A stretch of 64,000 nucleotides of DNA from Sinorhizobium meliloti 4H41. GTDB lineage: Bacteria > Pseudomonadota > Alphaproteobacteria > Rhizobiales > Rhizobiaceae. The DNA lies in assembly GCF_000375585.1 (NCBI RefSeq), contig NZ_AQWP01000005.1, positions 124,001 to 188,000 of the forward strand. The letters are read 5' to 3'. The notes under the pieces were generated by a model, which had not been told where the DNA came from, did no database searches, and was given only the letters and a program-made list of their open reading frames with translations. Below, one piece after another: positions 55,635-64,000 of this stretch (position 1 is the first letter of the stretch; every line of letters starts with the position of its first letter). The position numbers and the translations under genes are program-made.

Positions 55635-57545
55635 TTACTCGGCGGGGATGTCCAGCTCGCGGCCGATTTCAAGCGCTCGCGGCGCCGGATCCCCGTTGGC
55701 GGCCGATATTTTTCTCCATTCGGTGCCGCTGCCGTAAAAGGATTCCGCGAGGTCCCACAGCGTATCGCCGCGCGCTATGACGTGCTTGCGTGGGCCTTCG
55801 GCAGCGGCTGCCGCCGGGGGCGAAGCCTCGGGGGCAGTGGTGGCCGCTTCGCTTTCCGCCGGCTTTGCGGCGGCCTCCGGCTCCGGCGCGGCGGCTTCCG
55901 GCTCCGGTGCAGCGCTGGGCGCGGCCTCCGGGGCCGCGGCGGCCACTTCCGTGATACGGCCGTCGGTGTAGGGCTTGAAGGGCTGGTGGGCGGCGAGGTA
56001 GTCGGCGAGCACGGTTTCGAGGCCCGGACCGTAGTCATAGGCATTCTCGCCCTTGTCCTTGAAGACGGCGTAACCGTCGCCGCCGCCGCGCATGAAGTTG
56101 TTGCTGACCAGCGAATAGGTCTTTTCCGGATCGAGTGCCGCGAAGGCGTCACCCTCCTTGACCTCGACGCTGACGAGGCGGCTGCCGGCGGGCTTCGAAC
56201 GGTCGAACGAATATTTGAGGCCCGCGACCTGCGGGAAGCGCCCGCCGCCCTCTTCGACCTGGCTGAGGCCGTTTTCAAGGGCTGCGCGGATGTCGGAGCC
56301 CTTCAGCTGGAAGGTGGAAAGCGTGTTCTGGAAGGGCAGGACGGTGATGACTTCGCCCATCGTCACGTCGCCGCCGTCGATCGAAGCGCGCAAGCCTCCG
56401 CCGTTGGTGATGGCGACCGTCACGCCCTGGCCCTTGACGCGATCGAGCATCGCGTCGGCCACGAGACTGCCCATCTCGCACTCCTTGGCGCGGCAGGTCT
56501 CGCGCGATCCGTCGATCGGCGCCTCGGTTTTGGCAATCACTTTCGATCGCAACTCTTCGATGGGCTTTGCGAGTTCCTTGATCCGTGCGGCCACGGCCTC
56601 GTCCGGTTTCACCGAGGAATCGACGAGGATCGGGTCGCCCTTGGCGGCCTTGACGACGCCGTTGTCGTCGAACGTCACCACGAGGTCGCCGAGATATTTG
56701 CTGTAGGAGCCGGCCTGTACCACCGGCACCTGGTAGCCGCCGGGGTTGTCGACCATGGTGGGATATGGCCCCTCGGCCTTCTCGTCGGTGTTGGACAGGA
56801 GACTGTGGGAATGGCCGCCGACCACCACGTCGACGTCCGGGATCTTGGCGATCGCCGCGAGGTCGCGCGGATAGCCGACATGGGTGAGCGCGATGATCTT
56901 GTCGACGCCCTGCTTCTTGATCTCTTCGATCGCGCTGGTGATCGTCGCCACGTCCTCGCCGATCAGAATGTCCGGCCCGACCGAGGAGAGCTCGGGCGTG
57001 TCATTTGCGACCGCGCCGACGATGCCGATCTTTTCGCCGCCGACATCCAGAACGATCGACGGCTTGATCCGATCGCCGATCTTCGATTTGTGACTCGGCA
57101 GGACATTGGCGGTGACGACGGGGAAGGTGACCTTGTCGAGGAAGCTCGCAAGGCCATCTTCGGCTTCGTCGAATTCGTGGTTGCCGACGGTCATCGCGTC
57201 GAACTTCATCAGGTTGAGGAACTCCGCTTCCGCGGTGCCCTTGTAGGTGGTGAAGAAGAGCGAGCCCTGGAAATTGTCGCCGGCGTTGAGCAGGAGCACG
57301 TTCTTGCCCGTCAGTTCCTGGCGCTTCTCGTCTATCAGCGTCTTGAGGCGGGCGACGCCTCCGAAGCACTCGTTCTTGCCCTCTTCCTCGGCCGAACAGG
57401 TCGAATCGAATTTGTTGATCGATTCGATGCGCGAATGAAGGTCGTTGATGTGCAGGATGTTCAGTTCATAATCGGCAAAAGCTGCGCCCGAAGAGAGCGC
57501 GAGAAGGGAAGCGGCAACGAGGCCGGTCCGCATGTGTCTGATCAT
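55635..57545 (-). CDS. Periplasmic 5'-nucleotidase/metallophosphatase with C-terminal LysM domain
   Basis: A 636-residue exported enzyme with signal peptide ending AFA/DYE at about residue 24. The metallophosphatase domain has HINDLHSR, LLNAGDNFQGSL, VGNHEFDEA and VVGGHSHSLL. The 5'-nucleotidase C-terminal domain covers about 330-510 (ITNGGGLRASIDGG, NNFMRGGGDGYAVF). A Pro/Ala/Glu-rich linker (about 545-584) with repeats of EPEAAA leads to a LysM domain at 586-634 (HVIARGDTLWDLAESFYG). It should hydrolyse nucleotides in the periplasm while held on peptidoglycan; the LysM part is unusual for the family. The start ATG is at 57545. Confidence 0.9.
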   Translation of the reverse strand: MIRHMRTGLVAASLLALSSGAAFADYELNILHINDLHSRIESINKFDSTCSAEEEGKNECFGGVARLKTLIDEKRQELTGKNVLLLNAGDNFQGSLFFTTYKGTAEAEFLNLMKFDAMTVGNHEFDEAEDGLASFLDKVTFPVVTANVLPSHKSKIGDRIKPSIVLDVGGEKIGIVGAVANDTPELSSVGPDILIGEDVATITSAIEEIKKQGVDKIIALTHVGYPRDLAAIAKIPDVDVVVGGHSHSLLSNTDEKAEGPYPTMVDNPGGYQVPVVQAGSYSKYLGDLVVTFDDNGVVKAAKGDPILVDSSVKPDEAVAARIKELAKPIEELRSKVIAKTEAPIDGSRETCRAKECEMGSLVADAMLDRVKGQGVTVAITNGGGLRASIDGGDVTMGEVITVLPFQNTLSTFQLKGSDIRAALENGLSQVEEGGGRFPQVAGLKYSFDRSKPAGSRLVSVEVKEGDAFAALDPEKTYSLVSNNFMRGGGDGYAVFKDKGENAYDYGPGLETVLADYLAAHQPFKPYTDGRITEVAAAAPEAAPSAAPEPEAAAPEPEAAAKPAESEAATTAPEASPPAAAAAEGPRKHVIARGDTLWDLAESFYGSGTEWRKISAANGDPAPRALEIGRELDIPAE

Positions 57546-57690
57546 GGTGTGCTCCTGTGTGCTGCCGGCCGAGTCGCAGGTAAGACCCGCCGCGCTGCAG
57601 CGGATGTTTTCACCAGTCGGGATCGACTTCAAGCCGCAAACGCATGCCGACGCCGCCGGATTTCAGACAAGGTTAAGCCGTCCCGGCAAG

Positions 57691-57713
57691 AAAAAGGGCC
57701 CGTCCAGGGCCCT
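57691..57713 (-). terminator. Terminator of omp10
   Basis: GGGCCC (57696-57701) and GGGCCC (57707-57712) form a stem, extended by an A-T pair, with loop GTCCA. The minus strand continues TTTTTCTTG, 22 bp past the omp10 stop codon. Confidence 0.8.
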
Positions 57714-57734
57714 CGTTCATCATCTGGCGCCGTG

Positions 57735-58103
57735 TCAGCCGCGGCGCGCCAGCGAGAACTGTGCGCCGGAGTCCGTCGTGCAGTTCAGTTGCGCCGGCGT
57801 TGCCAGCGCACAGTTGACCTTGGACTGGGTGTTGCGCACCAGCGAGGTCATGTTGATTTCCACCAGCGTCGGGCTGACGTTCACATAGTTGCCGGAGGCG
57901 AGAAGCTGGTTGGTGTCGGTCGTGCGCGTCGAGAAGGTGCCGCCTGCGAAAGTGGAGACGATGCCGTTCGGATCGACCCAGGAACCCTCGACACCCGTCG
58001 CCTGCGGCGCCGACGACATTGGCCGGAGTTCCCGAGGCTGAGACTGACAGGATGCCAGCGCGGCGGCAGTTGCCAGGAGGGTGAGGATGGCGAATGGCTT
58101 CAT
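57735..58103 (-). CDS. omp10: Omp10-family outer-membrane lipoprotein
   Basis: A 122-residue lipoprotein. The lipobox LASC gives Cys19 after a short signal peptide. The body matches Brucella Omp10 over its length: [41 protein letters not shown] and a C-terminal [20 protein letters not shown] with two cysteines that may form a disulfide. It is a small beta-structured lipoprotein of the Rhizobiales outer membrane; its role is not well known. It has its own terminator. Confidence 0.9.
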   Translation of the reverse strand: MKPFAILTLLATAAALASCQSQPRELRPMSSAPQATGVEGSWVDPNGIVSTFAGGTFSTRTTDTNQLLASGNYVNVSPTLVEINMTSLVRNTQSKVNCALATPAQLNCTTDSGAQFSLARRG

Positions 58104-58126
58104 CGGCGTTTCTCCCGCGTCACGAG

Positions 58127-58176
58127 TTGAGCGGGATGCGAACGCAAAACCGCTTCATACTTTCCTGTCCCGCTCT
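58127..58176 (+). repeat. Degenerate RIME1-like segment, copy 4
   Basis: GTTGAGCGGGATGCGAACGC followed by AAAACCGCTTCATACTTTCC and TGTCCCGCTC resembles the 3' half of copies 1-3, with substitutions and the GGGCG core lost. It stands upstream of omp10. Confidence 0.5.
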
Positions 58177-58344
58177 ACCGCATAATTCCGTGAATCGAAA
58201 CCGATCGACGCACAATTGTGCGGCGTCTCACAGCACCGCAACGACCGTTGTGCGTCTTTTGAGACACGCGTGCGCGAAACATGCCGCGATCATGAGTTGA
58301 AAGCAAGAGCGGGCATGCGCGCGCCGCGCTAGGCATTCGAAAAG

Positions 58345-58371
58345 AAAAGGCCCGGAGCACTGCTCCGGGCC
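58345..58371 (-). terminator. Terminator of homospermidine synthase gene
   Basis: GGCCCGGAGCA (58349-58359) pairs perfectly with TGCTCCGGGCC (58361-58371). The minus strand continues TTTTCTTTTCG, 28 bp after the stop codon. Confidence 0.88.
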
Positions 58372-58398
58372 GATAGGGCGTGCTTCGTCGCGTGATCC

Positions 58399-59850
58399 TC
58401 AGCGGACGAGGATGTTCCTGAACTGCCAGGGGTCCTTCGTGTCGATGTCTTCCGGGAAAAGGCCCGGGCGCCCGTCGAGCGGCGTCCAGTCGGTGTAATG
58501 TCCTTCGACAGGGCCGAGATAAGGCATCTGCACTTCCAGGCAGCGCTTGTAGTCCATCTCGTCGGCTTCGACGATGCCGGCCTTCGGGTTCTCCAAAGCC
58601 CAGACCATGCCGGCAAGAACGGCGCTCGTGACCTGCAGGCCGGTGGCGTTCTGATAGGGCGCGATGCGGCGTGTCTCTTCCAGCGAGAGGCGGGAGCCGT
58701 ACCAGTAGGCGTTCCTGGCATGACCGTAGAGCAGCACGCCGAGCTCGTCGACGCCGTCCACGAGCTCGTGCTCGTCGAGGACGTGCAGCTCCGGCTGCGC
58801 CGTGCCGCCGTTGCCGAACATCTCGTGCAGCGAGAGAACGGCGTCATTGGCCGGGTGATAGGCGTAATGGCAGGTCGGGCGGTAGGAAACGTCGCCGTCC
58901 TTATCGCGGACGGTGAAGAAGTCGGCGATCGAGATCGCTTCGTTGTGCGTGACCAGGAAGCCGTATTGCGGGCCGGGCGTCGGGCACCAGCTGCGCACGC
59001 GGGTGTTTGCACCCGGCTGCTCCAGGTAGATCGCCGCCTTGCAGCCCTTCTTGTGCTTCTTGGCGTTTTTCGGCATCCAGTTCTCGTGGGTGCCCCAGCC
59101 GAGCTCGGCCGGCTGCAGGCCTTCCGAAATGAAGCCTTCCACCGACCAGGTGTTCCAGAAAACGTTGAGCGGTTTCGGGTGCTTGGCGCGCTGGGTGTCG
59201 CGCTCGGCGATGTGAATGCCCTTGACGCCCGCTTTCTTCATCAGCTTCGCCCAGCCTTCCCGGTCGTCCTGATGCGGCTCTTCGTATTTCAGGCCGAGAT
59301 CGTCGGCGAGATTGAGAAGGGCCTTCTTGACGAACCAGGAGACCATGCCGGGATTGGCGCCGCAGGTCGAAACCGCCGTGGTGCCGCCCGGGTTCTTTTC
59401 CTTCTCCCGGCGTACCGTTTCGCGCAGGGCGTAATTCGTGCGCTCGGAATTGTCCATTTCGGCATCGAAGTAGAAGCCGAGCCACGGTTCGACGACCGTG
59501 TCGACATAGAGGACGTCGAGCTTGCGGCAAAGCTTCATCAGGTCGAGCGACGAGGTGTCGACAGAGAGATTGACGCAGAAGCCCTGGCCGCCGCCTTCCG
59601 TCAGGAGCGGCTTCAGCAGTTCCTTGTAGTTGTCCTTGGTGACGGCCGCCCGCACGTGCCGCACGCCATGGCGCGCGAATATTTCCGCGTCCTTGGCGTC
59701 CTCACGGGGCTCCACCACGATCAACCGGTTCTTGTCATATTTGAAGTGGCGCTCGATCAGCGGCAAGGTGCCGTGGCCGATCGACCCAAAGCCGATCATC
59801 ACGATCGGGCCGGCGATCTCGCCATAAACCGGATAGGTGGTGTCTGCCAT
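58399..59850 (-). CDS. hss: Homospermidine synthase
   Basis: A 483-residue NAD-dependent enzyme that makes sym-homospermidine from putrescine, the main polyamine of many rhizobia. The Rossmann site is IVMIGFGSIGHGTLPLIERH (residues about 15-34), and the family sequences SWFVKKALLNLADDLGLKYE, LEQPGANTRVRSWCPTPGPQ and SLHEMFGNGGTAQPELHVLD are visible. The ATG at 59850 follows AGGAGA at 8 bases. It is monocistronic with a strong terminator. The 390 bp upstream to the GGDEF gene contain no other gene I can support. Confidence 0.96.
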   Translation of the reverse strand: MADTTYPVYGEIAGPIVMIGFGSIGHGTLPLIERHFKYDKNRLIVVEPREDAKDAEIFARHGVRHVRAAVTKDNYKELLKPLLTEGGGQGFCVNLSVDTSSLDLMKLCRKLDVLYVDTVVEPWLGFYFDAEMDNSERTNYALRETVRREKEKNPGGTTAVSTCGANPGMVSWFVKKALLNLADDLGLKYEEPHQDDREGWAKLMKKAGVKGIHIAERDTQRAKHPKPLNVFWNTWSVEGFISEGLQPAELGWGTHENWMPKNAKKHKKGCKAAIYLEQPGANTRVRSWCPTPGPQYGFLVTHNEAISIADFFTVRDKDGDVSYRPTCHYAYHPANDAVLSLHEMFGNGGTAQPELHVLDEHELVDGVDELGVLLYGHARNAYWYGSRLSLEETRRIAPYQNATGLQVTSAVLAGMVWALENPKAGIVEADEMDYKRCLEVQMPYLGPVEGHYTDWTPLDGRPGLFPEDIDTKDPWQFRNILVR

Positions 59851-60240
59851 TTTTGTCTTTCTCCTGAGAAAACATCCCTGTGCGATGCTTGGATGCGCGC
59901 GAGAAGCGAGCCTCGAATTCCTGATGAGGACTGCATGTCGGGCAGAACCACTCAGGCAAACTATAGAGTGCAGCGGACTTTCGTGCGTCTGGATAGATGC
60001 GCGGCGCTGTAGAGCACAGTTTCCTGTCACAATAAAGAGCGGTCCCGTCAAGGCGGCACCTGCGACTTTGCTCAACCGGCTATCTTCCAGGGGCAGCGAT
60101 GCCGCGGCCGCACCGGCACGACTTCGGGTCGATTCCGAAATCATCGCGAATGCGGGCAGCTTGCCGCAAGCGCATCGTGCTATAGCTTCAACAGAGCCCA
60201 TTGCCTCGCATCGCGACCGAAGTTCCTGGAGCAGACCAAC
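59851..60240. other. Divergent intergenic region, hss/GGDEF gene
   Basis: This 390-bp gap holds the hss leader and ribosome site and presumably the promoters of both genes. ACTATAGAG near 59960 resembles a -10 element, but I find no matching -35. No repeats, hairpins with T runs or credible small coding genes were seen. Confidence 0.4.
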
Positions 60241-61191
60241 GTGACTGGTGATCACCTCAAGGCCCTGATGGGCTTGCAAGCCGCAACGCCGGTGCTCATC
60301 GCGCTCTATGATCCGCAGGATCGGCTGCGCTACGCCAATGAAGCCTTTCGGTCGGCCTACCACGTCGGCGAGGGCGAAGCGCCGACCTGGGCGGAGATCA
60401 TGCGCCGCAATCATGCCGCGGGCAGGGGCACCGTTCTCAAGACTGACGACCTCGAAGGCTGGATCGCCGCCACGGTCCACCGGCGCGGGAAGGTGCCTTT
60501 CCGCACGGTCGAGACCGACCTTCACGACGGCCGCTGGCTTTGGATGACGGAGACCGTGGACCAGAAAGGCTGGATGCTGTGCATCGCCGTCGACATTACG
60601 GAGGTGCGGGCGGGGGAGCGCAAGCTTCGCCAGGACCGGGATTTCGCGCTCAGGGCCTCACAGGTGGACGAACTCACCAGCGTGCCCAACCGGCGCTACA
60701 CGATGGAAAGGCTCAACGAGTTCATCCGCAACTGCGCCGAGAACCCGCACATGTGGGGGTGCGTGGCAATCATAGACATCGACTATTTCAAGGCGATCAA
60801 CGATCGCTATGGCCATCATCGCGGTGATGAGGTCTTGCTCGACTTCGCCCGGCAGATGCAGGAATTCGTGCGGCGCTCCGATTGCTTCGGGCGGATCGGC
60901 GGCGAAGAGTTCATGCTGATCCTGCCGGACACCACCGTCAGCGAAGCGAACCTCATCCTCGATCGGCTGCTGGACAGGGTCCGCAACGCCAGACCGCTTT
61001 CGAACATACCGGAGTTCTTCTACACCTGTTCGGTCGGACTTGCGGAGTATCGGGAGGGCGACAGCGTCAGGGACATTTATTCACGCGCGGACGATGCCCT
61101 TTACATCGCCAAGCGTGAAGGGCGCGATCGCGTCAAGCGTCATACGCTACCCGGATCAGACCGTGAGTTCAGCCCGGATCAGTCCCCTTAG
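60241..61191 (+). CDS. PAS-GGDEF diguanylate cyclase
   Basis: A 316-residue cytoplasmic protein. An N-terminal PAS-like sensor domain (about 10-120, ATPVLIALYDPQDRLRYANE) is followed by a GGDEF domain (about 140-305). The active site is GGEEF at 220-224 and the preceding IIDIDYFKAINDRYGH has the metal Asp and substrate Asn; it is intact, so synthesis of cyclic di-GMP is expected. An RxxD inhibitory site is not evident. The start is GTG at 60241 with no strong ribosome site. Its last 36 bp overlap the convergent pabC gene. Confidence 0.92.
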   Translation: MTGDHLKALMGLQAATPVLIALYDPQDRLRYANEAFRSAYHVGEGEAPTWAEIMRRNHAAGRGTVLKTDDLEGWIAATVHRRGKVPFRTVETDLHDGRWLWMTETVDQKGWMLCIAVDITEVRAGERKLRQDRDFALRASQVDELTSVPNRRYTMERLNEFIRNCAENPHMWGCVAIIDIDYFKAINDRYGHHRGDEVLLDFARQMQEFVRRSDCFGRIGGEEFMLILPDTTVSEANLILDRLLDRVRNARPLSNIPEFFYTCSVGLAEYREGDSVRDIYSRADDALYIAKREGRDRVKRHTLPGSDREFSPDQSP

Positions 61192-61782
61192 GGAATTGCC
61201 GATGTAAAGACGGCCGCTTGCGAGATCGGCGGGAGCCAACCGCTCGACCCGTGCCCGCCGCTGGCAGATGAGCTCCGTGCGCAGAACGCCGGCGAGAAGG
61301 CCGCAGGCGATCGGCGGCGTCTTCAAGTACCCGCTGCCGTCATCGAGAAAGACCGAAGTTATCGTCCCCTCACAGACCTCCCCCTTTTCATTGAGCAGGA
61401 TGACCTCGTCGGCCTCGGCCGTGGAAAACTCGCTGCGTGCCGCCTCGTAGCGGCTCCGGCGCGTGGTCTTCATCCGGAGGAGGCGGTCGCTGGAATCGAG
61501 CCGCGTCGAGGCGATCCGCACCCGCCACGCCGCGCCGTCGGCAAGCGGCACGAAGGGCGCCGTCGTCACGTCGATGCTGCCGTCGCGGTCGAGCGTGAGG
61601 CGCACGCGCAGCGGCGCTCGCGCGCCCGAAACGGCTCGCCCCAGCGTCGCCTCGGCTGCGGCCGCACCTGAAAAGCCGAGGCGTCTGGCGGAGCGCGTCA
61701 GTCGCGCCAGATGCAGCCGCAGCCTCGTAAAGCCATTCTCCGGTTCGTAGCGCAGCGTCTCGATCAGGGAAAAACCGGTCAT
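61156..61782 (-). CDS. pabC: Aminodeoxychorismate lyase-like class IV aminotransferase
   Basis: A 208-residue PLP protein of aminotransferase class IV. The PLP lysine is in RLLRMKTTRRSRYEAA and the LNEKGEVCEGTITSVFL motif binds cofactor phosphate. It is shorter than E. coli PabC (about 270), as is common for rhizobial proteins encoded after pabB. It should release 4-aminobenzoate from aminodeoxychorismate for folate synthesis. The start overlaps the pabB stop (ATGA), so the two are translationally coupled. The 3' end overlaps the GGDEF gene by 36 bp. Confidence 0.88.
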   Translation of the reverse strand: MTGFSLIETLRYEPENGFTRLRLHLARLTRSARRLGFSGAAAAEATLGRAVSGARAPLRVRLTLDRDGSIDVTTAPFVPLADGAAWRVRIASTRLDSSDRLLRMKTTRRSRYEAARSEFSTAEADEVILLNEKGEVCEGTITSVFLDDGSGYLKTPPIACGLLAGVLRTELICQRRARVERLAPADLASGRLYIGNSLRGLIRAELTV

Positions 61783-62936
61783 CGGGCGATCTCGGCATCG
61801 CCGACGGCGAAGCGGGCCTTCAGCAGGCATTCCTCGTACTCTGCCTCGGCCTTGGAATCGAAGACGATGCCGCCGCCGACATTGAACACAGCCCGGCCCC
61901 CGGCAAAGAGCGATATGGTGCGGATCGCGACGTTGAAGCGCATGGTGCGGTTCGGGGCGATGTAGCCGATCGCGCCGCAATAGGCGTCACGCGCCCCGGG
62001 CTCCAGATCGTGGAGAATTTCCATCGCCCGAATCTTCGGGGCGCCGGTCACGGAGCCGCAGGGAAAGAGCGCGGCGAAAATGTCGGCGATGCCGATCTCG
62101 GGCAGAAGCTTCGCCCTGACGTGGCTCACCATCTGGTGGACCGTCGGATAGGTCTCGATGTCGAAGAGCTTCGGCACGTCGAGCGTGCCGACTTCGGTCA
62201 CGCGGGAGATGTCGTTGCGCAGAAGGTCGACGATCATGCGGTTCTCGGCTTGCGTCTTCTCGTCGGCGCGCATCGCCGCGATGATCGCGTCATCCTCATC
62301 AGGGCTCGCGCCGCGCCGCGCCGTGCCCTTCATCGGATGCGTCTCGATCCAGCCGTCGGCGTCGACCCGGAAGAAAAGTTCCGGCGAGCGCGAGATCAGG
62401 ACCGGGCCGTCGAGGGCGACGAGCGCGCCGTATTTCACCGGCTGACGCTCGATCAGCGACCAGAATGCGGCAAGCGGATCGCCGGACCAGCGCGCATGGA
62501 TCGGCATGGTCAGGTTGGCCTGGTAGCAATCGCCCTGGCGCAGATGCCGGTGCAGCTTTTCGAAGCGCTGGCGATAAGCAGGAAAATCCCAGCCTGCACG
62601 AGGCTCCGCGAGGAGGGGCTCGTTTTCGATGCGCCGCTGCGGCACCGCAAGCGGATGGTCCTTTGCCGGCGCGTCGAAGACGCCGAAGGACATCAGCGGC
62701 GTTTCCCGGTTCTCCGGCGCGAAGGGGGCCAGTTTCTTCTCGAAAAGATGGCCCGCTTCGTAGGCCATGAAGCCCGCGATCCATTTGCCGGCACGATGGG
62801 CCGCCTCGATTTCGCCAAGGCCGCGGTGGAACTCAGCCCTCGTCCGTGCCGTGATGACGCGCAAAGGCTCGGCGAAAACCGTCGTGCGGTTCTCGCTGTC
62901 GTCCCGGAAGAGGACATAGGGCGCGTGTTCGATCAT
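61779..62936 (-). CDS. pabB: Aminodeoxychorismate synthase component I
   Basis: A 385-residue chorismate-binding enzyme that makes 4-amino-4-deoxychorismate. The chorismate-binding domain (about 120-375) contains GDCYQANLTMPIHARW, SRSPELFFRVDADGWIETHP, MKGTARRGASPDEDDA, LLRNDISRVTEVGTLDVPKL and AALFPCGSVTGAPKIRAMEI. PIKGT-type (here PMKGT) and CGSVTGAPK are characteristic of PabB rather than TrpE. The N-terminal domain is shortened. It forms an operon with pabC. The glutamine amidotransferase partner is not in the window. Confidence 0.94.
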   Translation of the reverse strand: MIEHAPYVLFRDDSENRTTVFAEPLRVITARTRAEFHRGLGEIEAAHRAGKWIAGFMAYEAGHLFEKKLAPFAPENRETPLMSFGVFDAPAKDHPLAVPQRRIENEPLLAEPRAGWDFPAYRQRFEKLHRHLRQGDCYQANLTMPIHARWSGDPLAAFWSLIERQPVKYGALVALDGPVLISRSPELFFRVDADGWIETHPMKGTARRGASPDEDDAIIAAMRADEKTQAENRMIVDLLRNDISRVTEVGTLDVPKLFDIETYPTVHQMVSHVRAKLLPEIGIADIFAALFPCGSVTGAPKIRAMEILHDLEPGARDAYCGAIGYIAPNRTMRFNVAIRTISLFAGGRAVFNVGGGIVFDSKAEAEYEECLLKARFAVGDAEIAR

Positions 62937-62990
62937 CGAGGTCGGTCGCTGTCAATTCGGTCCGACGGGGGCCGATACGGCCCGAGCGGG

Positions 62991-64000
62991 TCACGCCTTA
63001 TCAAGCGCCTCCAGTTCGTCGATGAGCCCTTCAATCATCGACAGGCCCTGTGCCCAGAACGACGGATCGGTGGCGTCGAGCCCGAAGGGCGCGAGAAGTT
63101 CGGAATGATGCTTCGTTCCGCCCGCCTTCAGCATCTCGAAATATTTCTCCTGGAAGCCGCGCTCGGCGTTCTGATAGACGGCATAGAGGGAGTTCACCAG
63201 GCAATCGCCGAAGGCATAGGCATAGACGTAGAAGGGCGAATGGATGAAGTGGGGGATATAGGCCCAGTAGGTCTCATAGCTCTCAGAAAGCCGGATCGCC
63301 GGGCCGAGGCTTTCGCTCTGCACCGATAGCCATATCCGGCCCAGGTCCTCGGCCGTCAGCTCGCCTTCCTTGCGGGCCGTATGCACCTTGCGCTCGAAAT
63401 CATAGAAGGCGATCTGCCGGACGACCGTGTTGATCATGTCCTCGACCTTCTGCGCAAGCATCGCCTTGCGTTCGCGCTTGTCCTTGGTCCGGTCGAGGAG
63501 CGCGCGGAAGGTCAGCATCTCGCCGAACACGGATGCGGTTTCCGCAAGCGTCAGCGGCGTCGAGGCCATCAGCGCGCCCTGGGCGCCGGCAAGGACCTGA
63601 TGGACGCCATGGCCGAGCTCGTGAGCGAGCGTCATCACGTCGCGCGGCTTGCCCATGTAGTTGACCAGAACATAGGGGTGCACGGAAGGGACGGTCGGAT
63701 GCGCGAAAGCGCCCGGCGCCTTGCCCGGTCGGACCGGCGCGTCGATCCAGCTATCGTCGAAGAAGCGCCGCGCGATCGCCGCCATTTCCGGGGCGAAGGC
63801 GTGATAGGCGGAAAGGACCGTATCCCTTGCTTCGTTCCAGGGAATAAGCGCGTTCGGCGTTTCCGGCAGAGGGGCGTTCCGATCCCAGAAATCCATCTGC
63901 TCCATGCCGAGCCACTTGGCCTTCATCGCATAATAGCGGTGCGAGAGCCGGGGGTAGGCGGCCTTCACCGATGCGGCCAGAGCGTCCACGACCTCACGCT
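62991..64000 (-). CDS. pepF: M3-family oligoendopeptidase (PepF type), C-terminal part
   Basis: The visible 336 residues are the C-terminal part; the gene continues past the right edge, so the N-terminal part is missing by window truncation, not mutation. The zinc motif HELGH is in VMTLAHELGHGVHQVLAG, with the downstream glutamate in LAETASVFGEMLTFRALL. GSP-like YVYAYAFGDCLVNSLYAVYQ is typical of the PepF/M3B branch, cytoplasmic enzymes that degrade short peptides. The stop is 55 bp after pabB on the same strand. Full family length is about 600 residues. Confidence 0.93.
   Translation of the reverse strand, partial: REVVDALAASVKAAYPRLSHRYYAMKAKWLGMEQMDFWDRNAPLPETPNALIPWNEARDTVLSAYHAFAPEMAAIARRFFDDSWIDAPVRPGKAPGAFAHPTVPSVHPYVLVNYMGKPRDVMTLAHELGHGVHQVLAGAQGALMASTPLTLAETASVFGEMLTFRALLDRTKDKRERKAMLAQKVEDMINTVVRQIAFYDFERKVHTARKEGELTAEDLGRIWLSVQSESLGPAIRLSESYETYWAYIPHFIHSPFYVYAYAFGDCLVNSLYAVYQNAERGFQEKYFEMLKAGGTKHHSELLAPFGLDATDPSFWAQGLSMIEGLIDELEALDKA

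Noticed and set aside
59837..60244. Open frame of 135 codons in the hss/GGDEF gap.
   Set aside because: It begins inside the hss start region, lacks a ribosome site and has an unnatural composition rich in Arg, Ser and Ala.

Overview
The window comes from a Sinorhizobium/Ensifer-type alphaproteobacterial chromosome. Evidence for this is the high G+C content, dispersed intergenic elements of the rhizobial RIME type, a ROSE thermometer ahead of an hsp20 gene, an MmgR-type (alpha-r8) small RNA gene, homospermidine synthase and an Omp10 lipoprotein. The gene order rpoE4/anti-sigma/sorT/sorU/pseudoazurin ... ilvD, cpdR1, hisN, ibpA, nesR, gltBD, galU ... hemH, hss, pabB also matches, from memory, the SMc04051-to-SMc04013 stretch of S. 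meliloti, read in the same direction.

Layout. 1-3.2 kb: the edge of an aldo/keto reductase gene with a divergent LysR regulator, a double-VOC protein, a DUF1579 protein and a divergent MarR regulator. 3.4-6.9 kb: an ECF sigma/anti-sigma pair followed by the periplasmic sulfite oxidation chain (SorT molybdoenzyme, SorU cytochrome c, pseudoazurin). The sigma operon and sorT carry the same upstream promoter-like motif. 7-15.3 kb: a MarR/GFA divergent pair with two operator-like palindromes, ilvD, tRNA-Val, cpdR1, an N-formylglutamate amidohydrolase, mmgR, hisN, an alpha/beta hydrolase and the ROSE-controlled ibpA. Two further minus-strand small-RNA candidates lie in this part. 15.4-23.3 kb: a peptide ABC transporter and proline iminopeptidase operon, a divergent LuxR solo with the plant-associated substitutions (NesR/PipR type) and a second proline iminopeptidase. 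Together these form a plausible plant-signal and peptide uptake module. 23.3-39.3 kb: core metabolism and envelope genes (SBF-type transporter, threonine aldolase, gltBD, SGNH/DUF459 protein, lytic transglycosylase, galU, outer-membrane barrel, NfeD/SPFH pair).

39.4-54.4 kb is a self-contained 15-kb catabolic island. A SorC-type regulator and an FGGY sugar kinase are divergent from a long operon that encodes a glycerol-1-phosphate dehydrogenase homologue, a HAD phosphatase, a GlpD-like flavoprotein, a complete sugar-type ABC importer, an SDR, a class II aldolase/SDR fusion and a GpsA-like dehydrogenase. A palindrome with 9-bp arms lies in the divergent promoter. I do not recognise the substrate. 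From memory the S. meliloti gene order runs straight from the SPFH gene to hemH here, so the block looks accessory, and it is the best candidate for an undescribed system in the window.

54.5-64 kb: hemH, a 5'-nucleotidase carrying a C-terminal LysM domain, omp10, homospermidine synthase, a PAS-GGDEF diguanylate cyclase, pabC, pabB and the C-terminal half of an M3 oligoendopeptidase. Most genes have a recognisable family. Start codons were chosen by Shine-Dalgarno spacing and family N-termini and are inferences.
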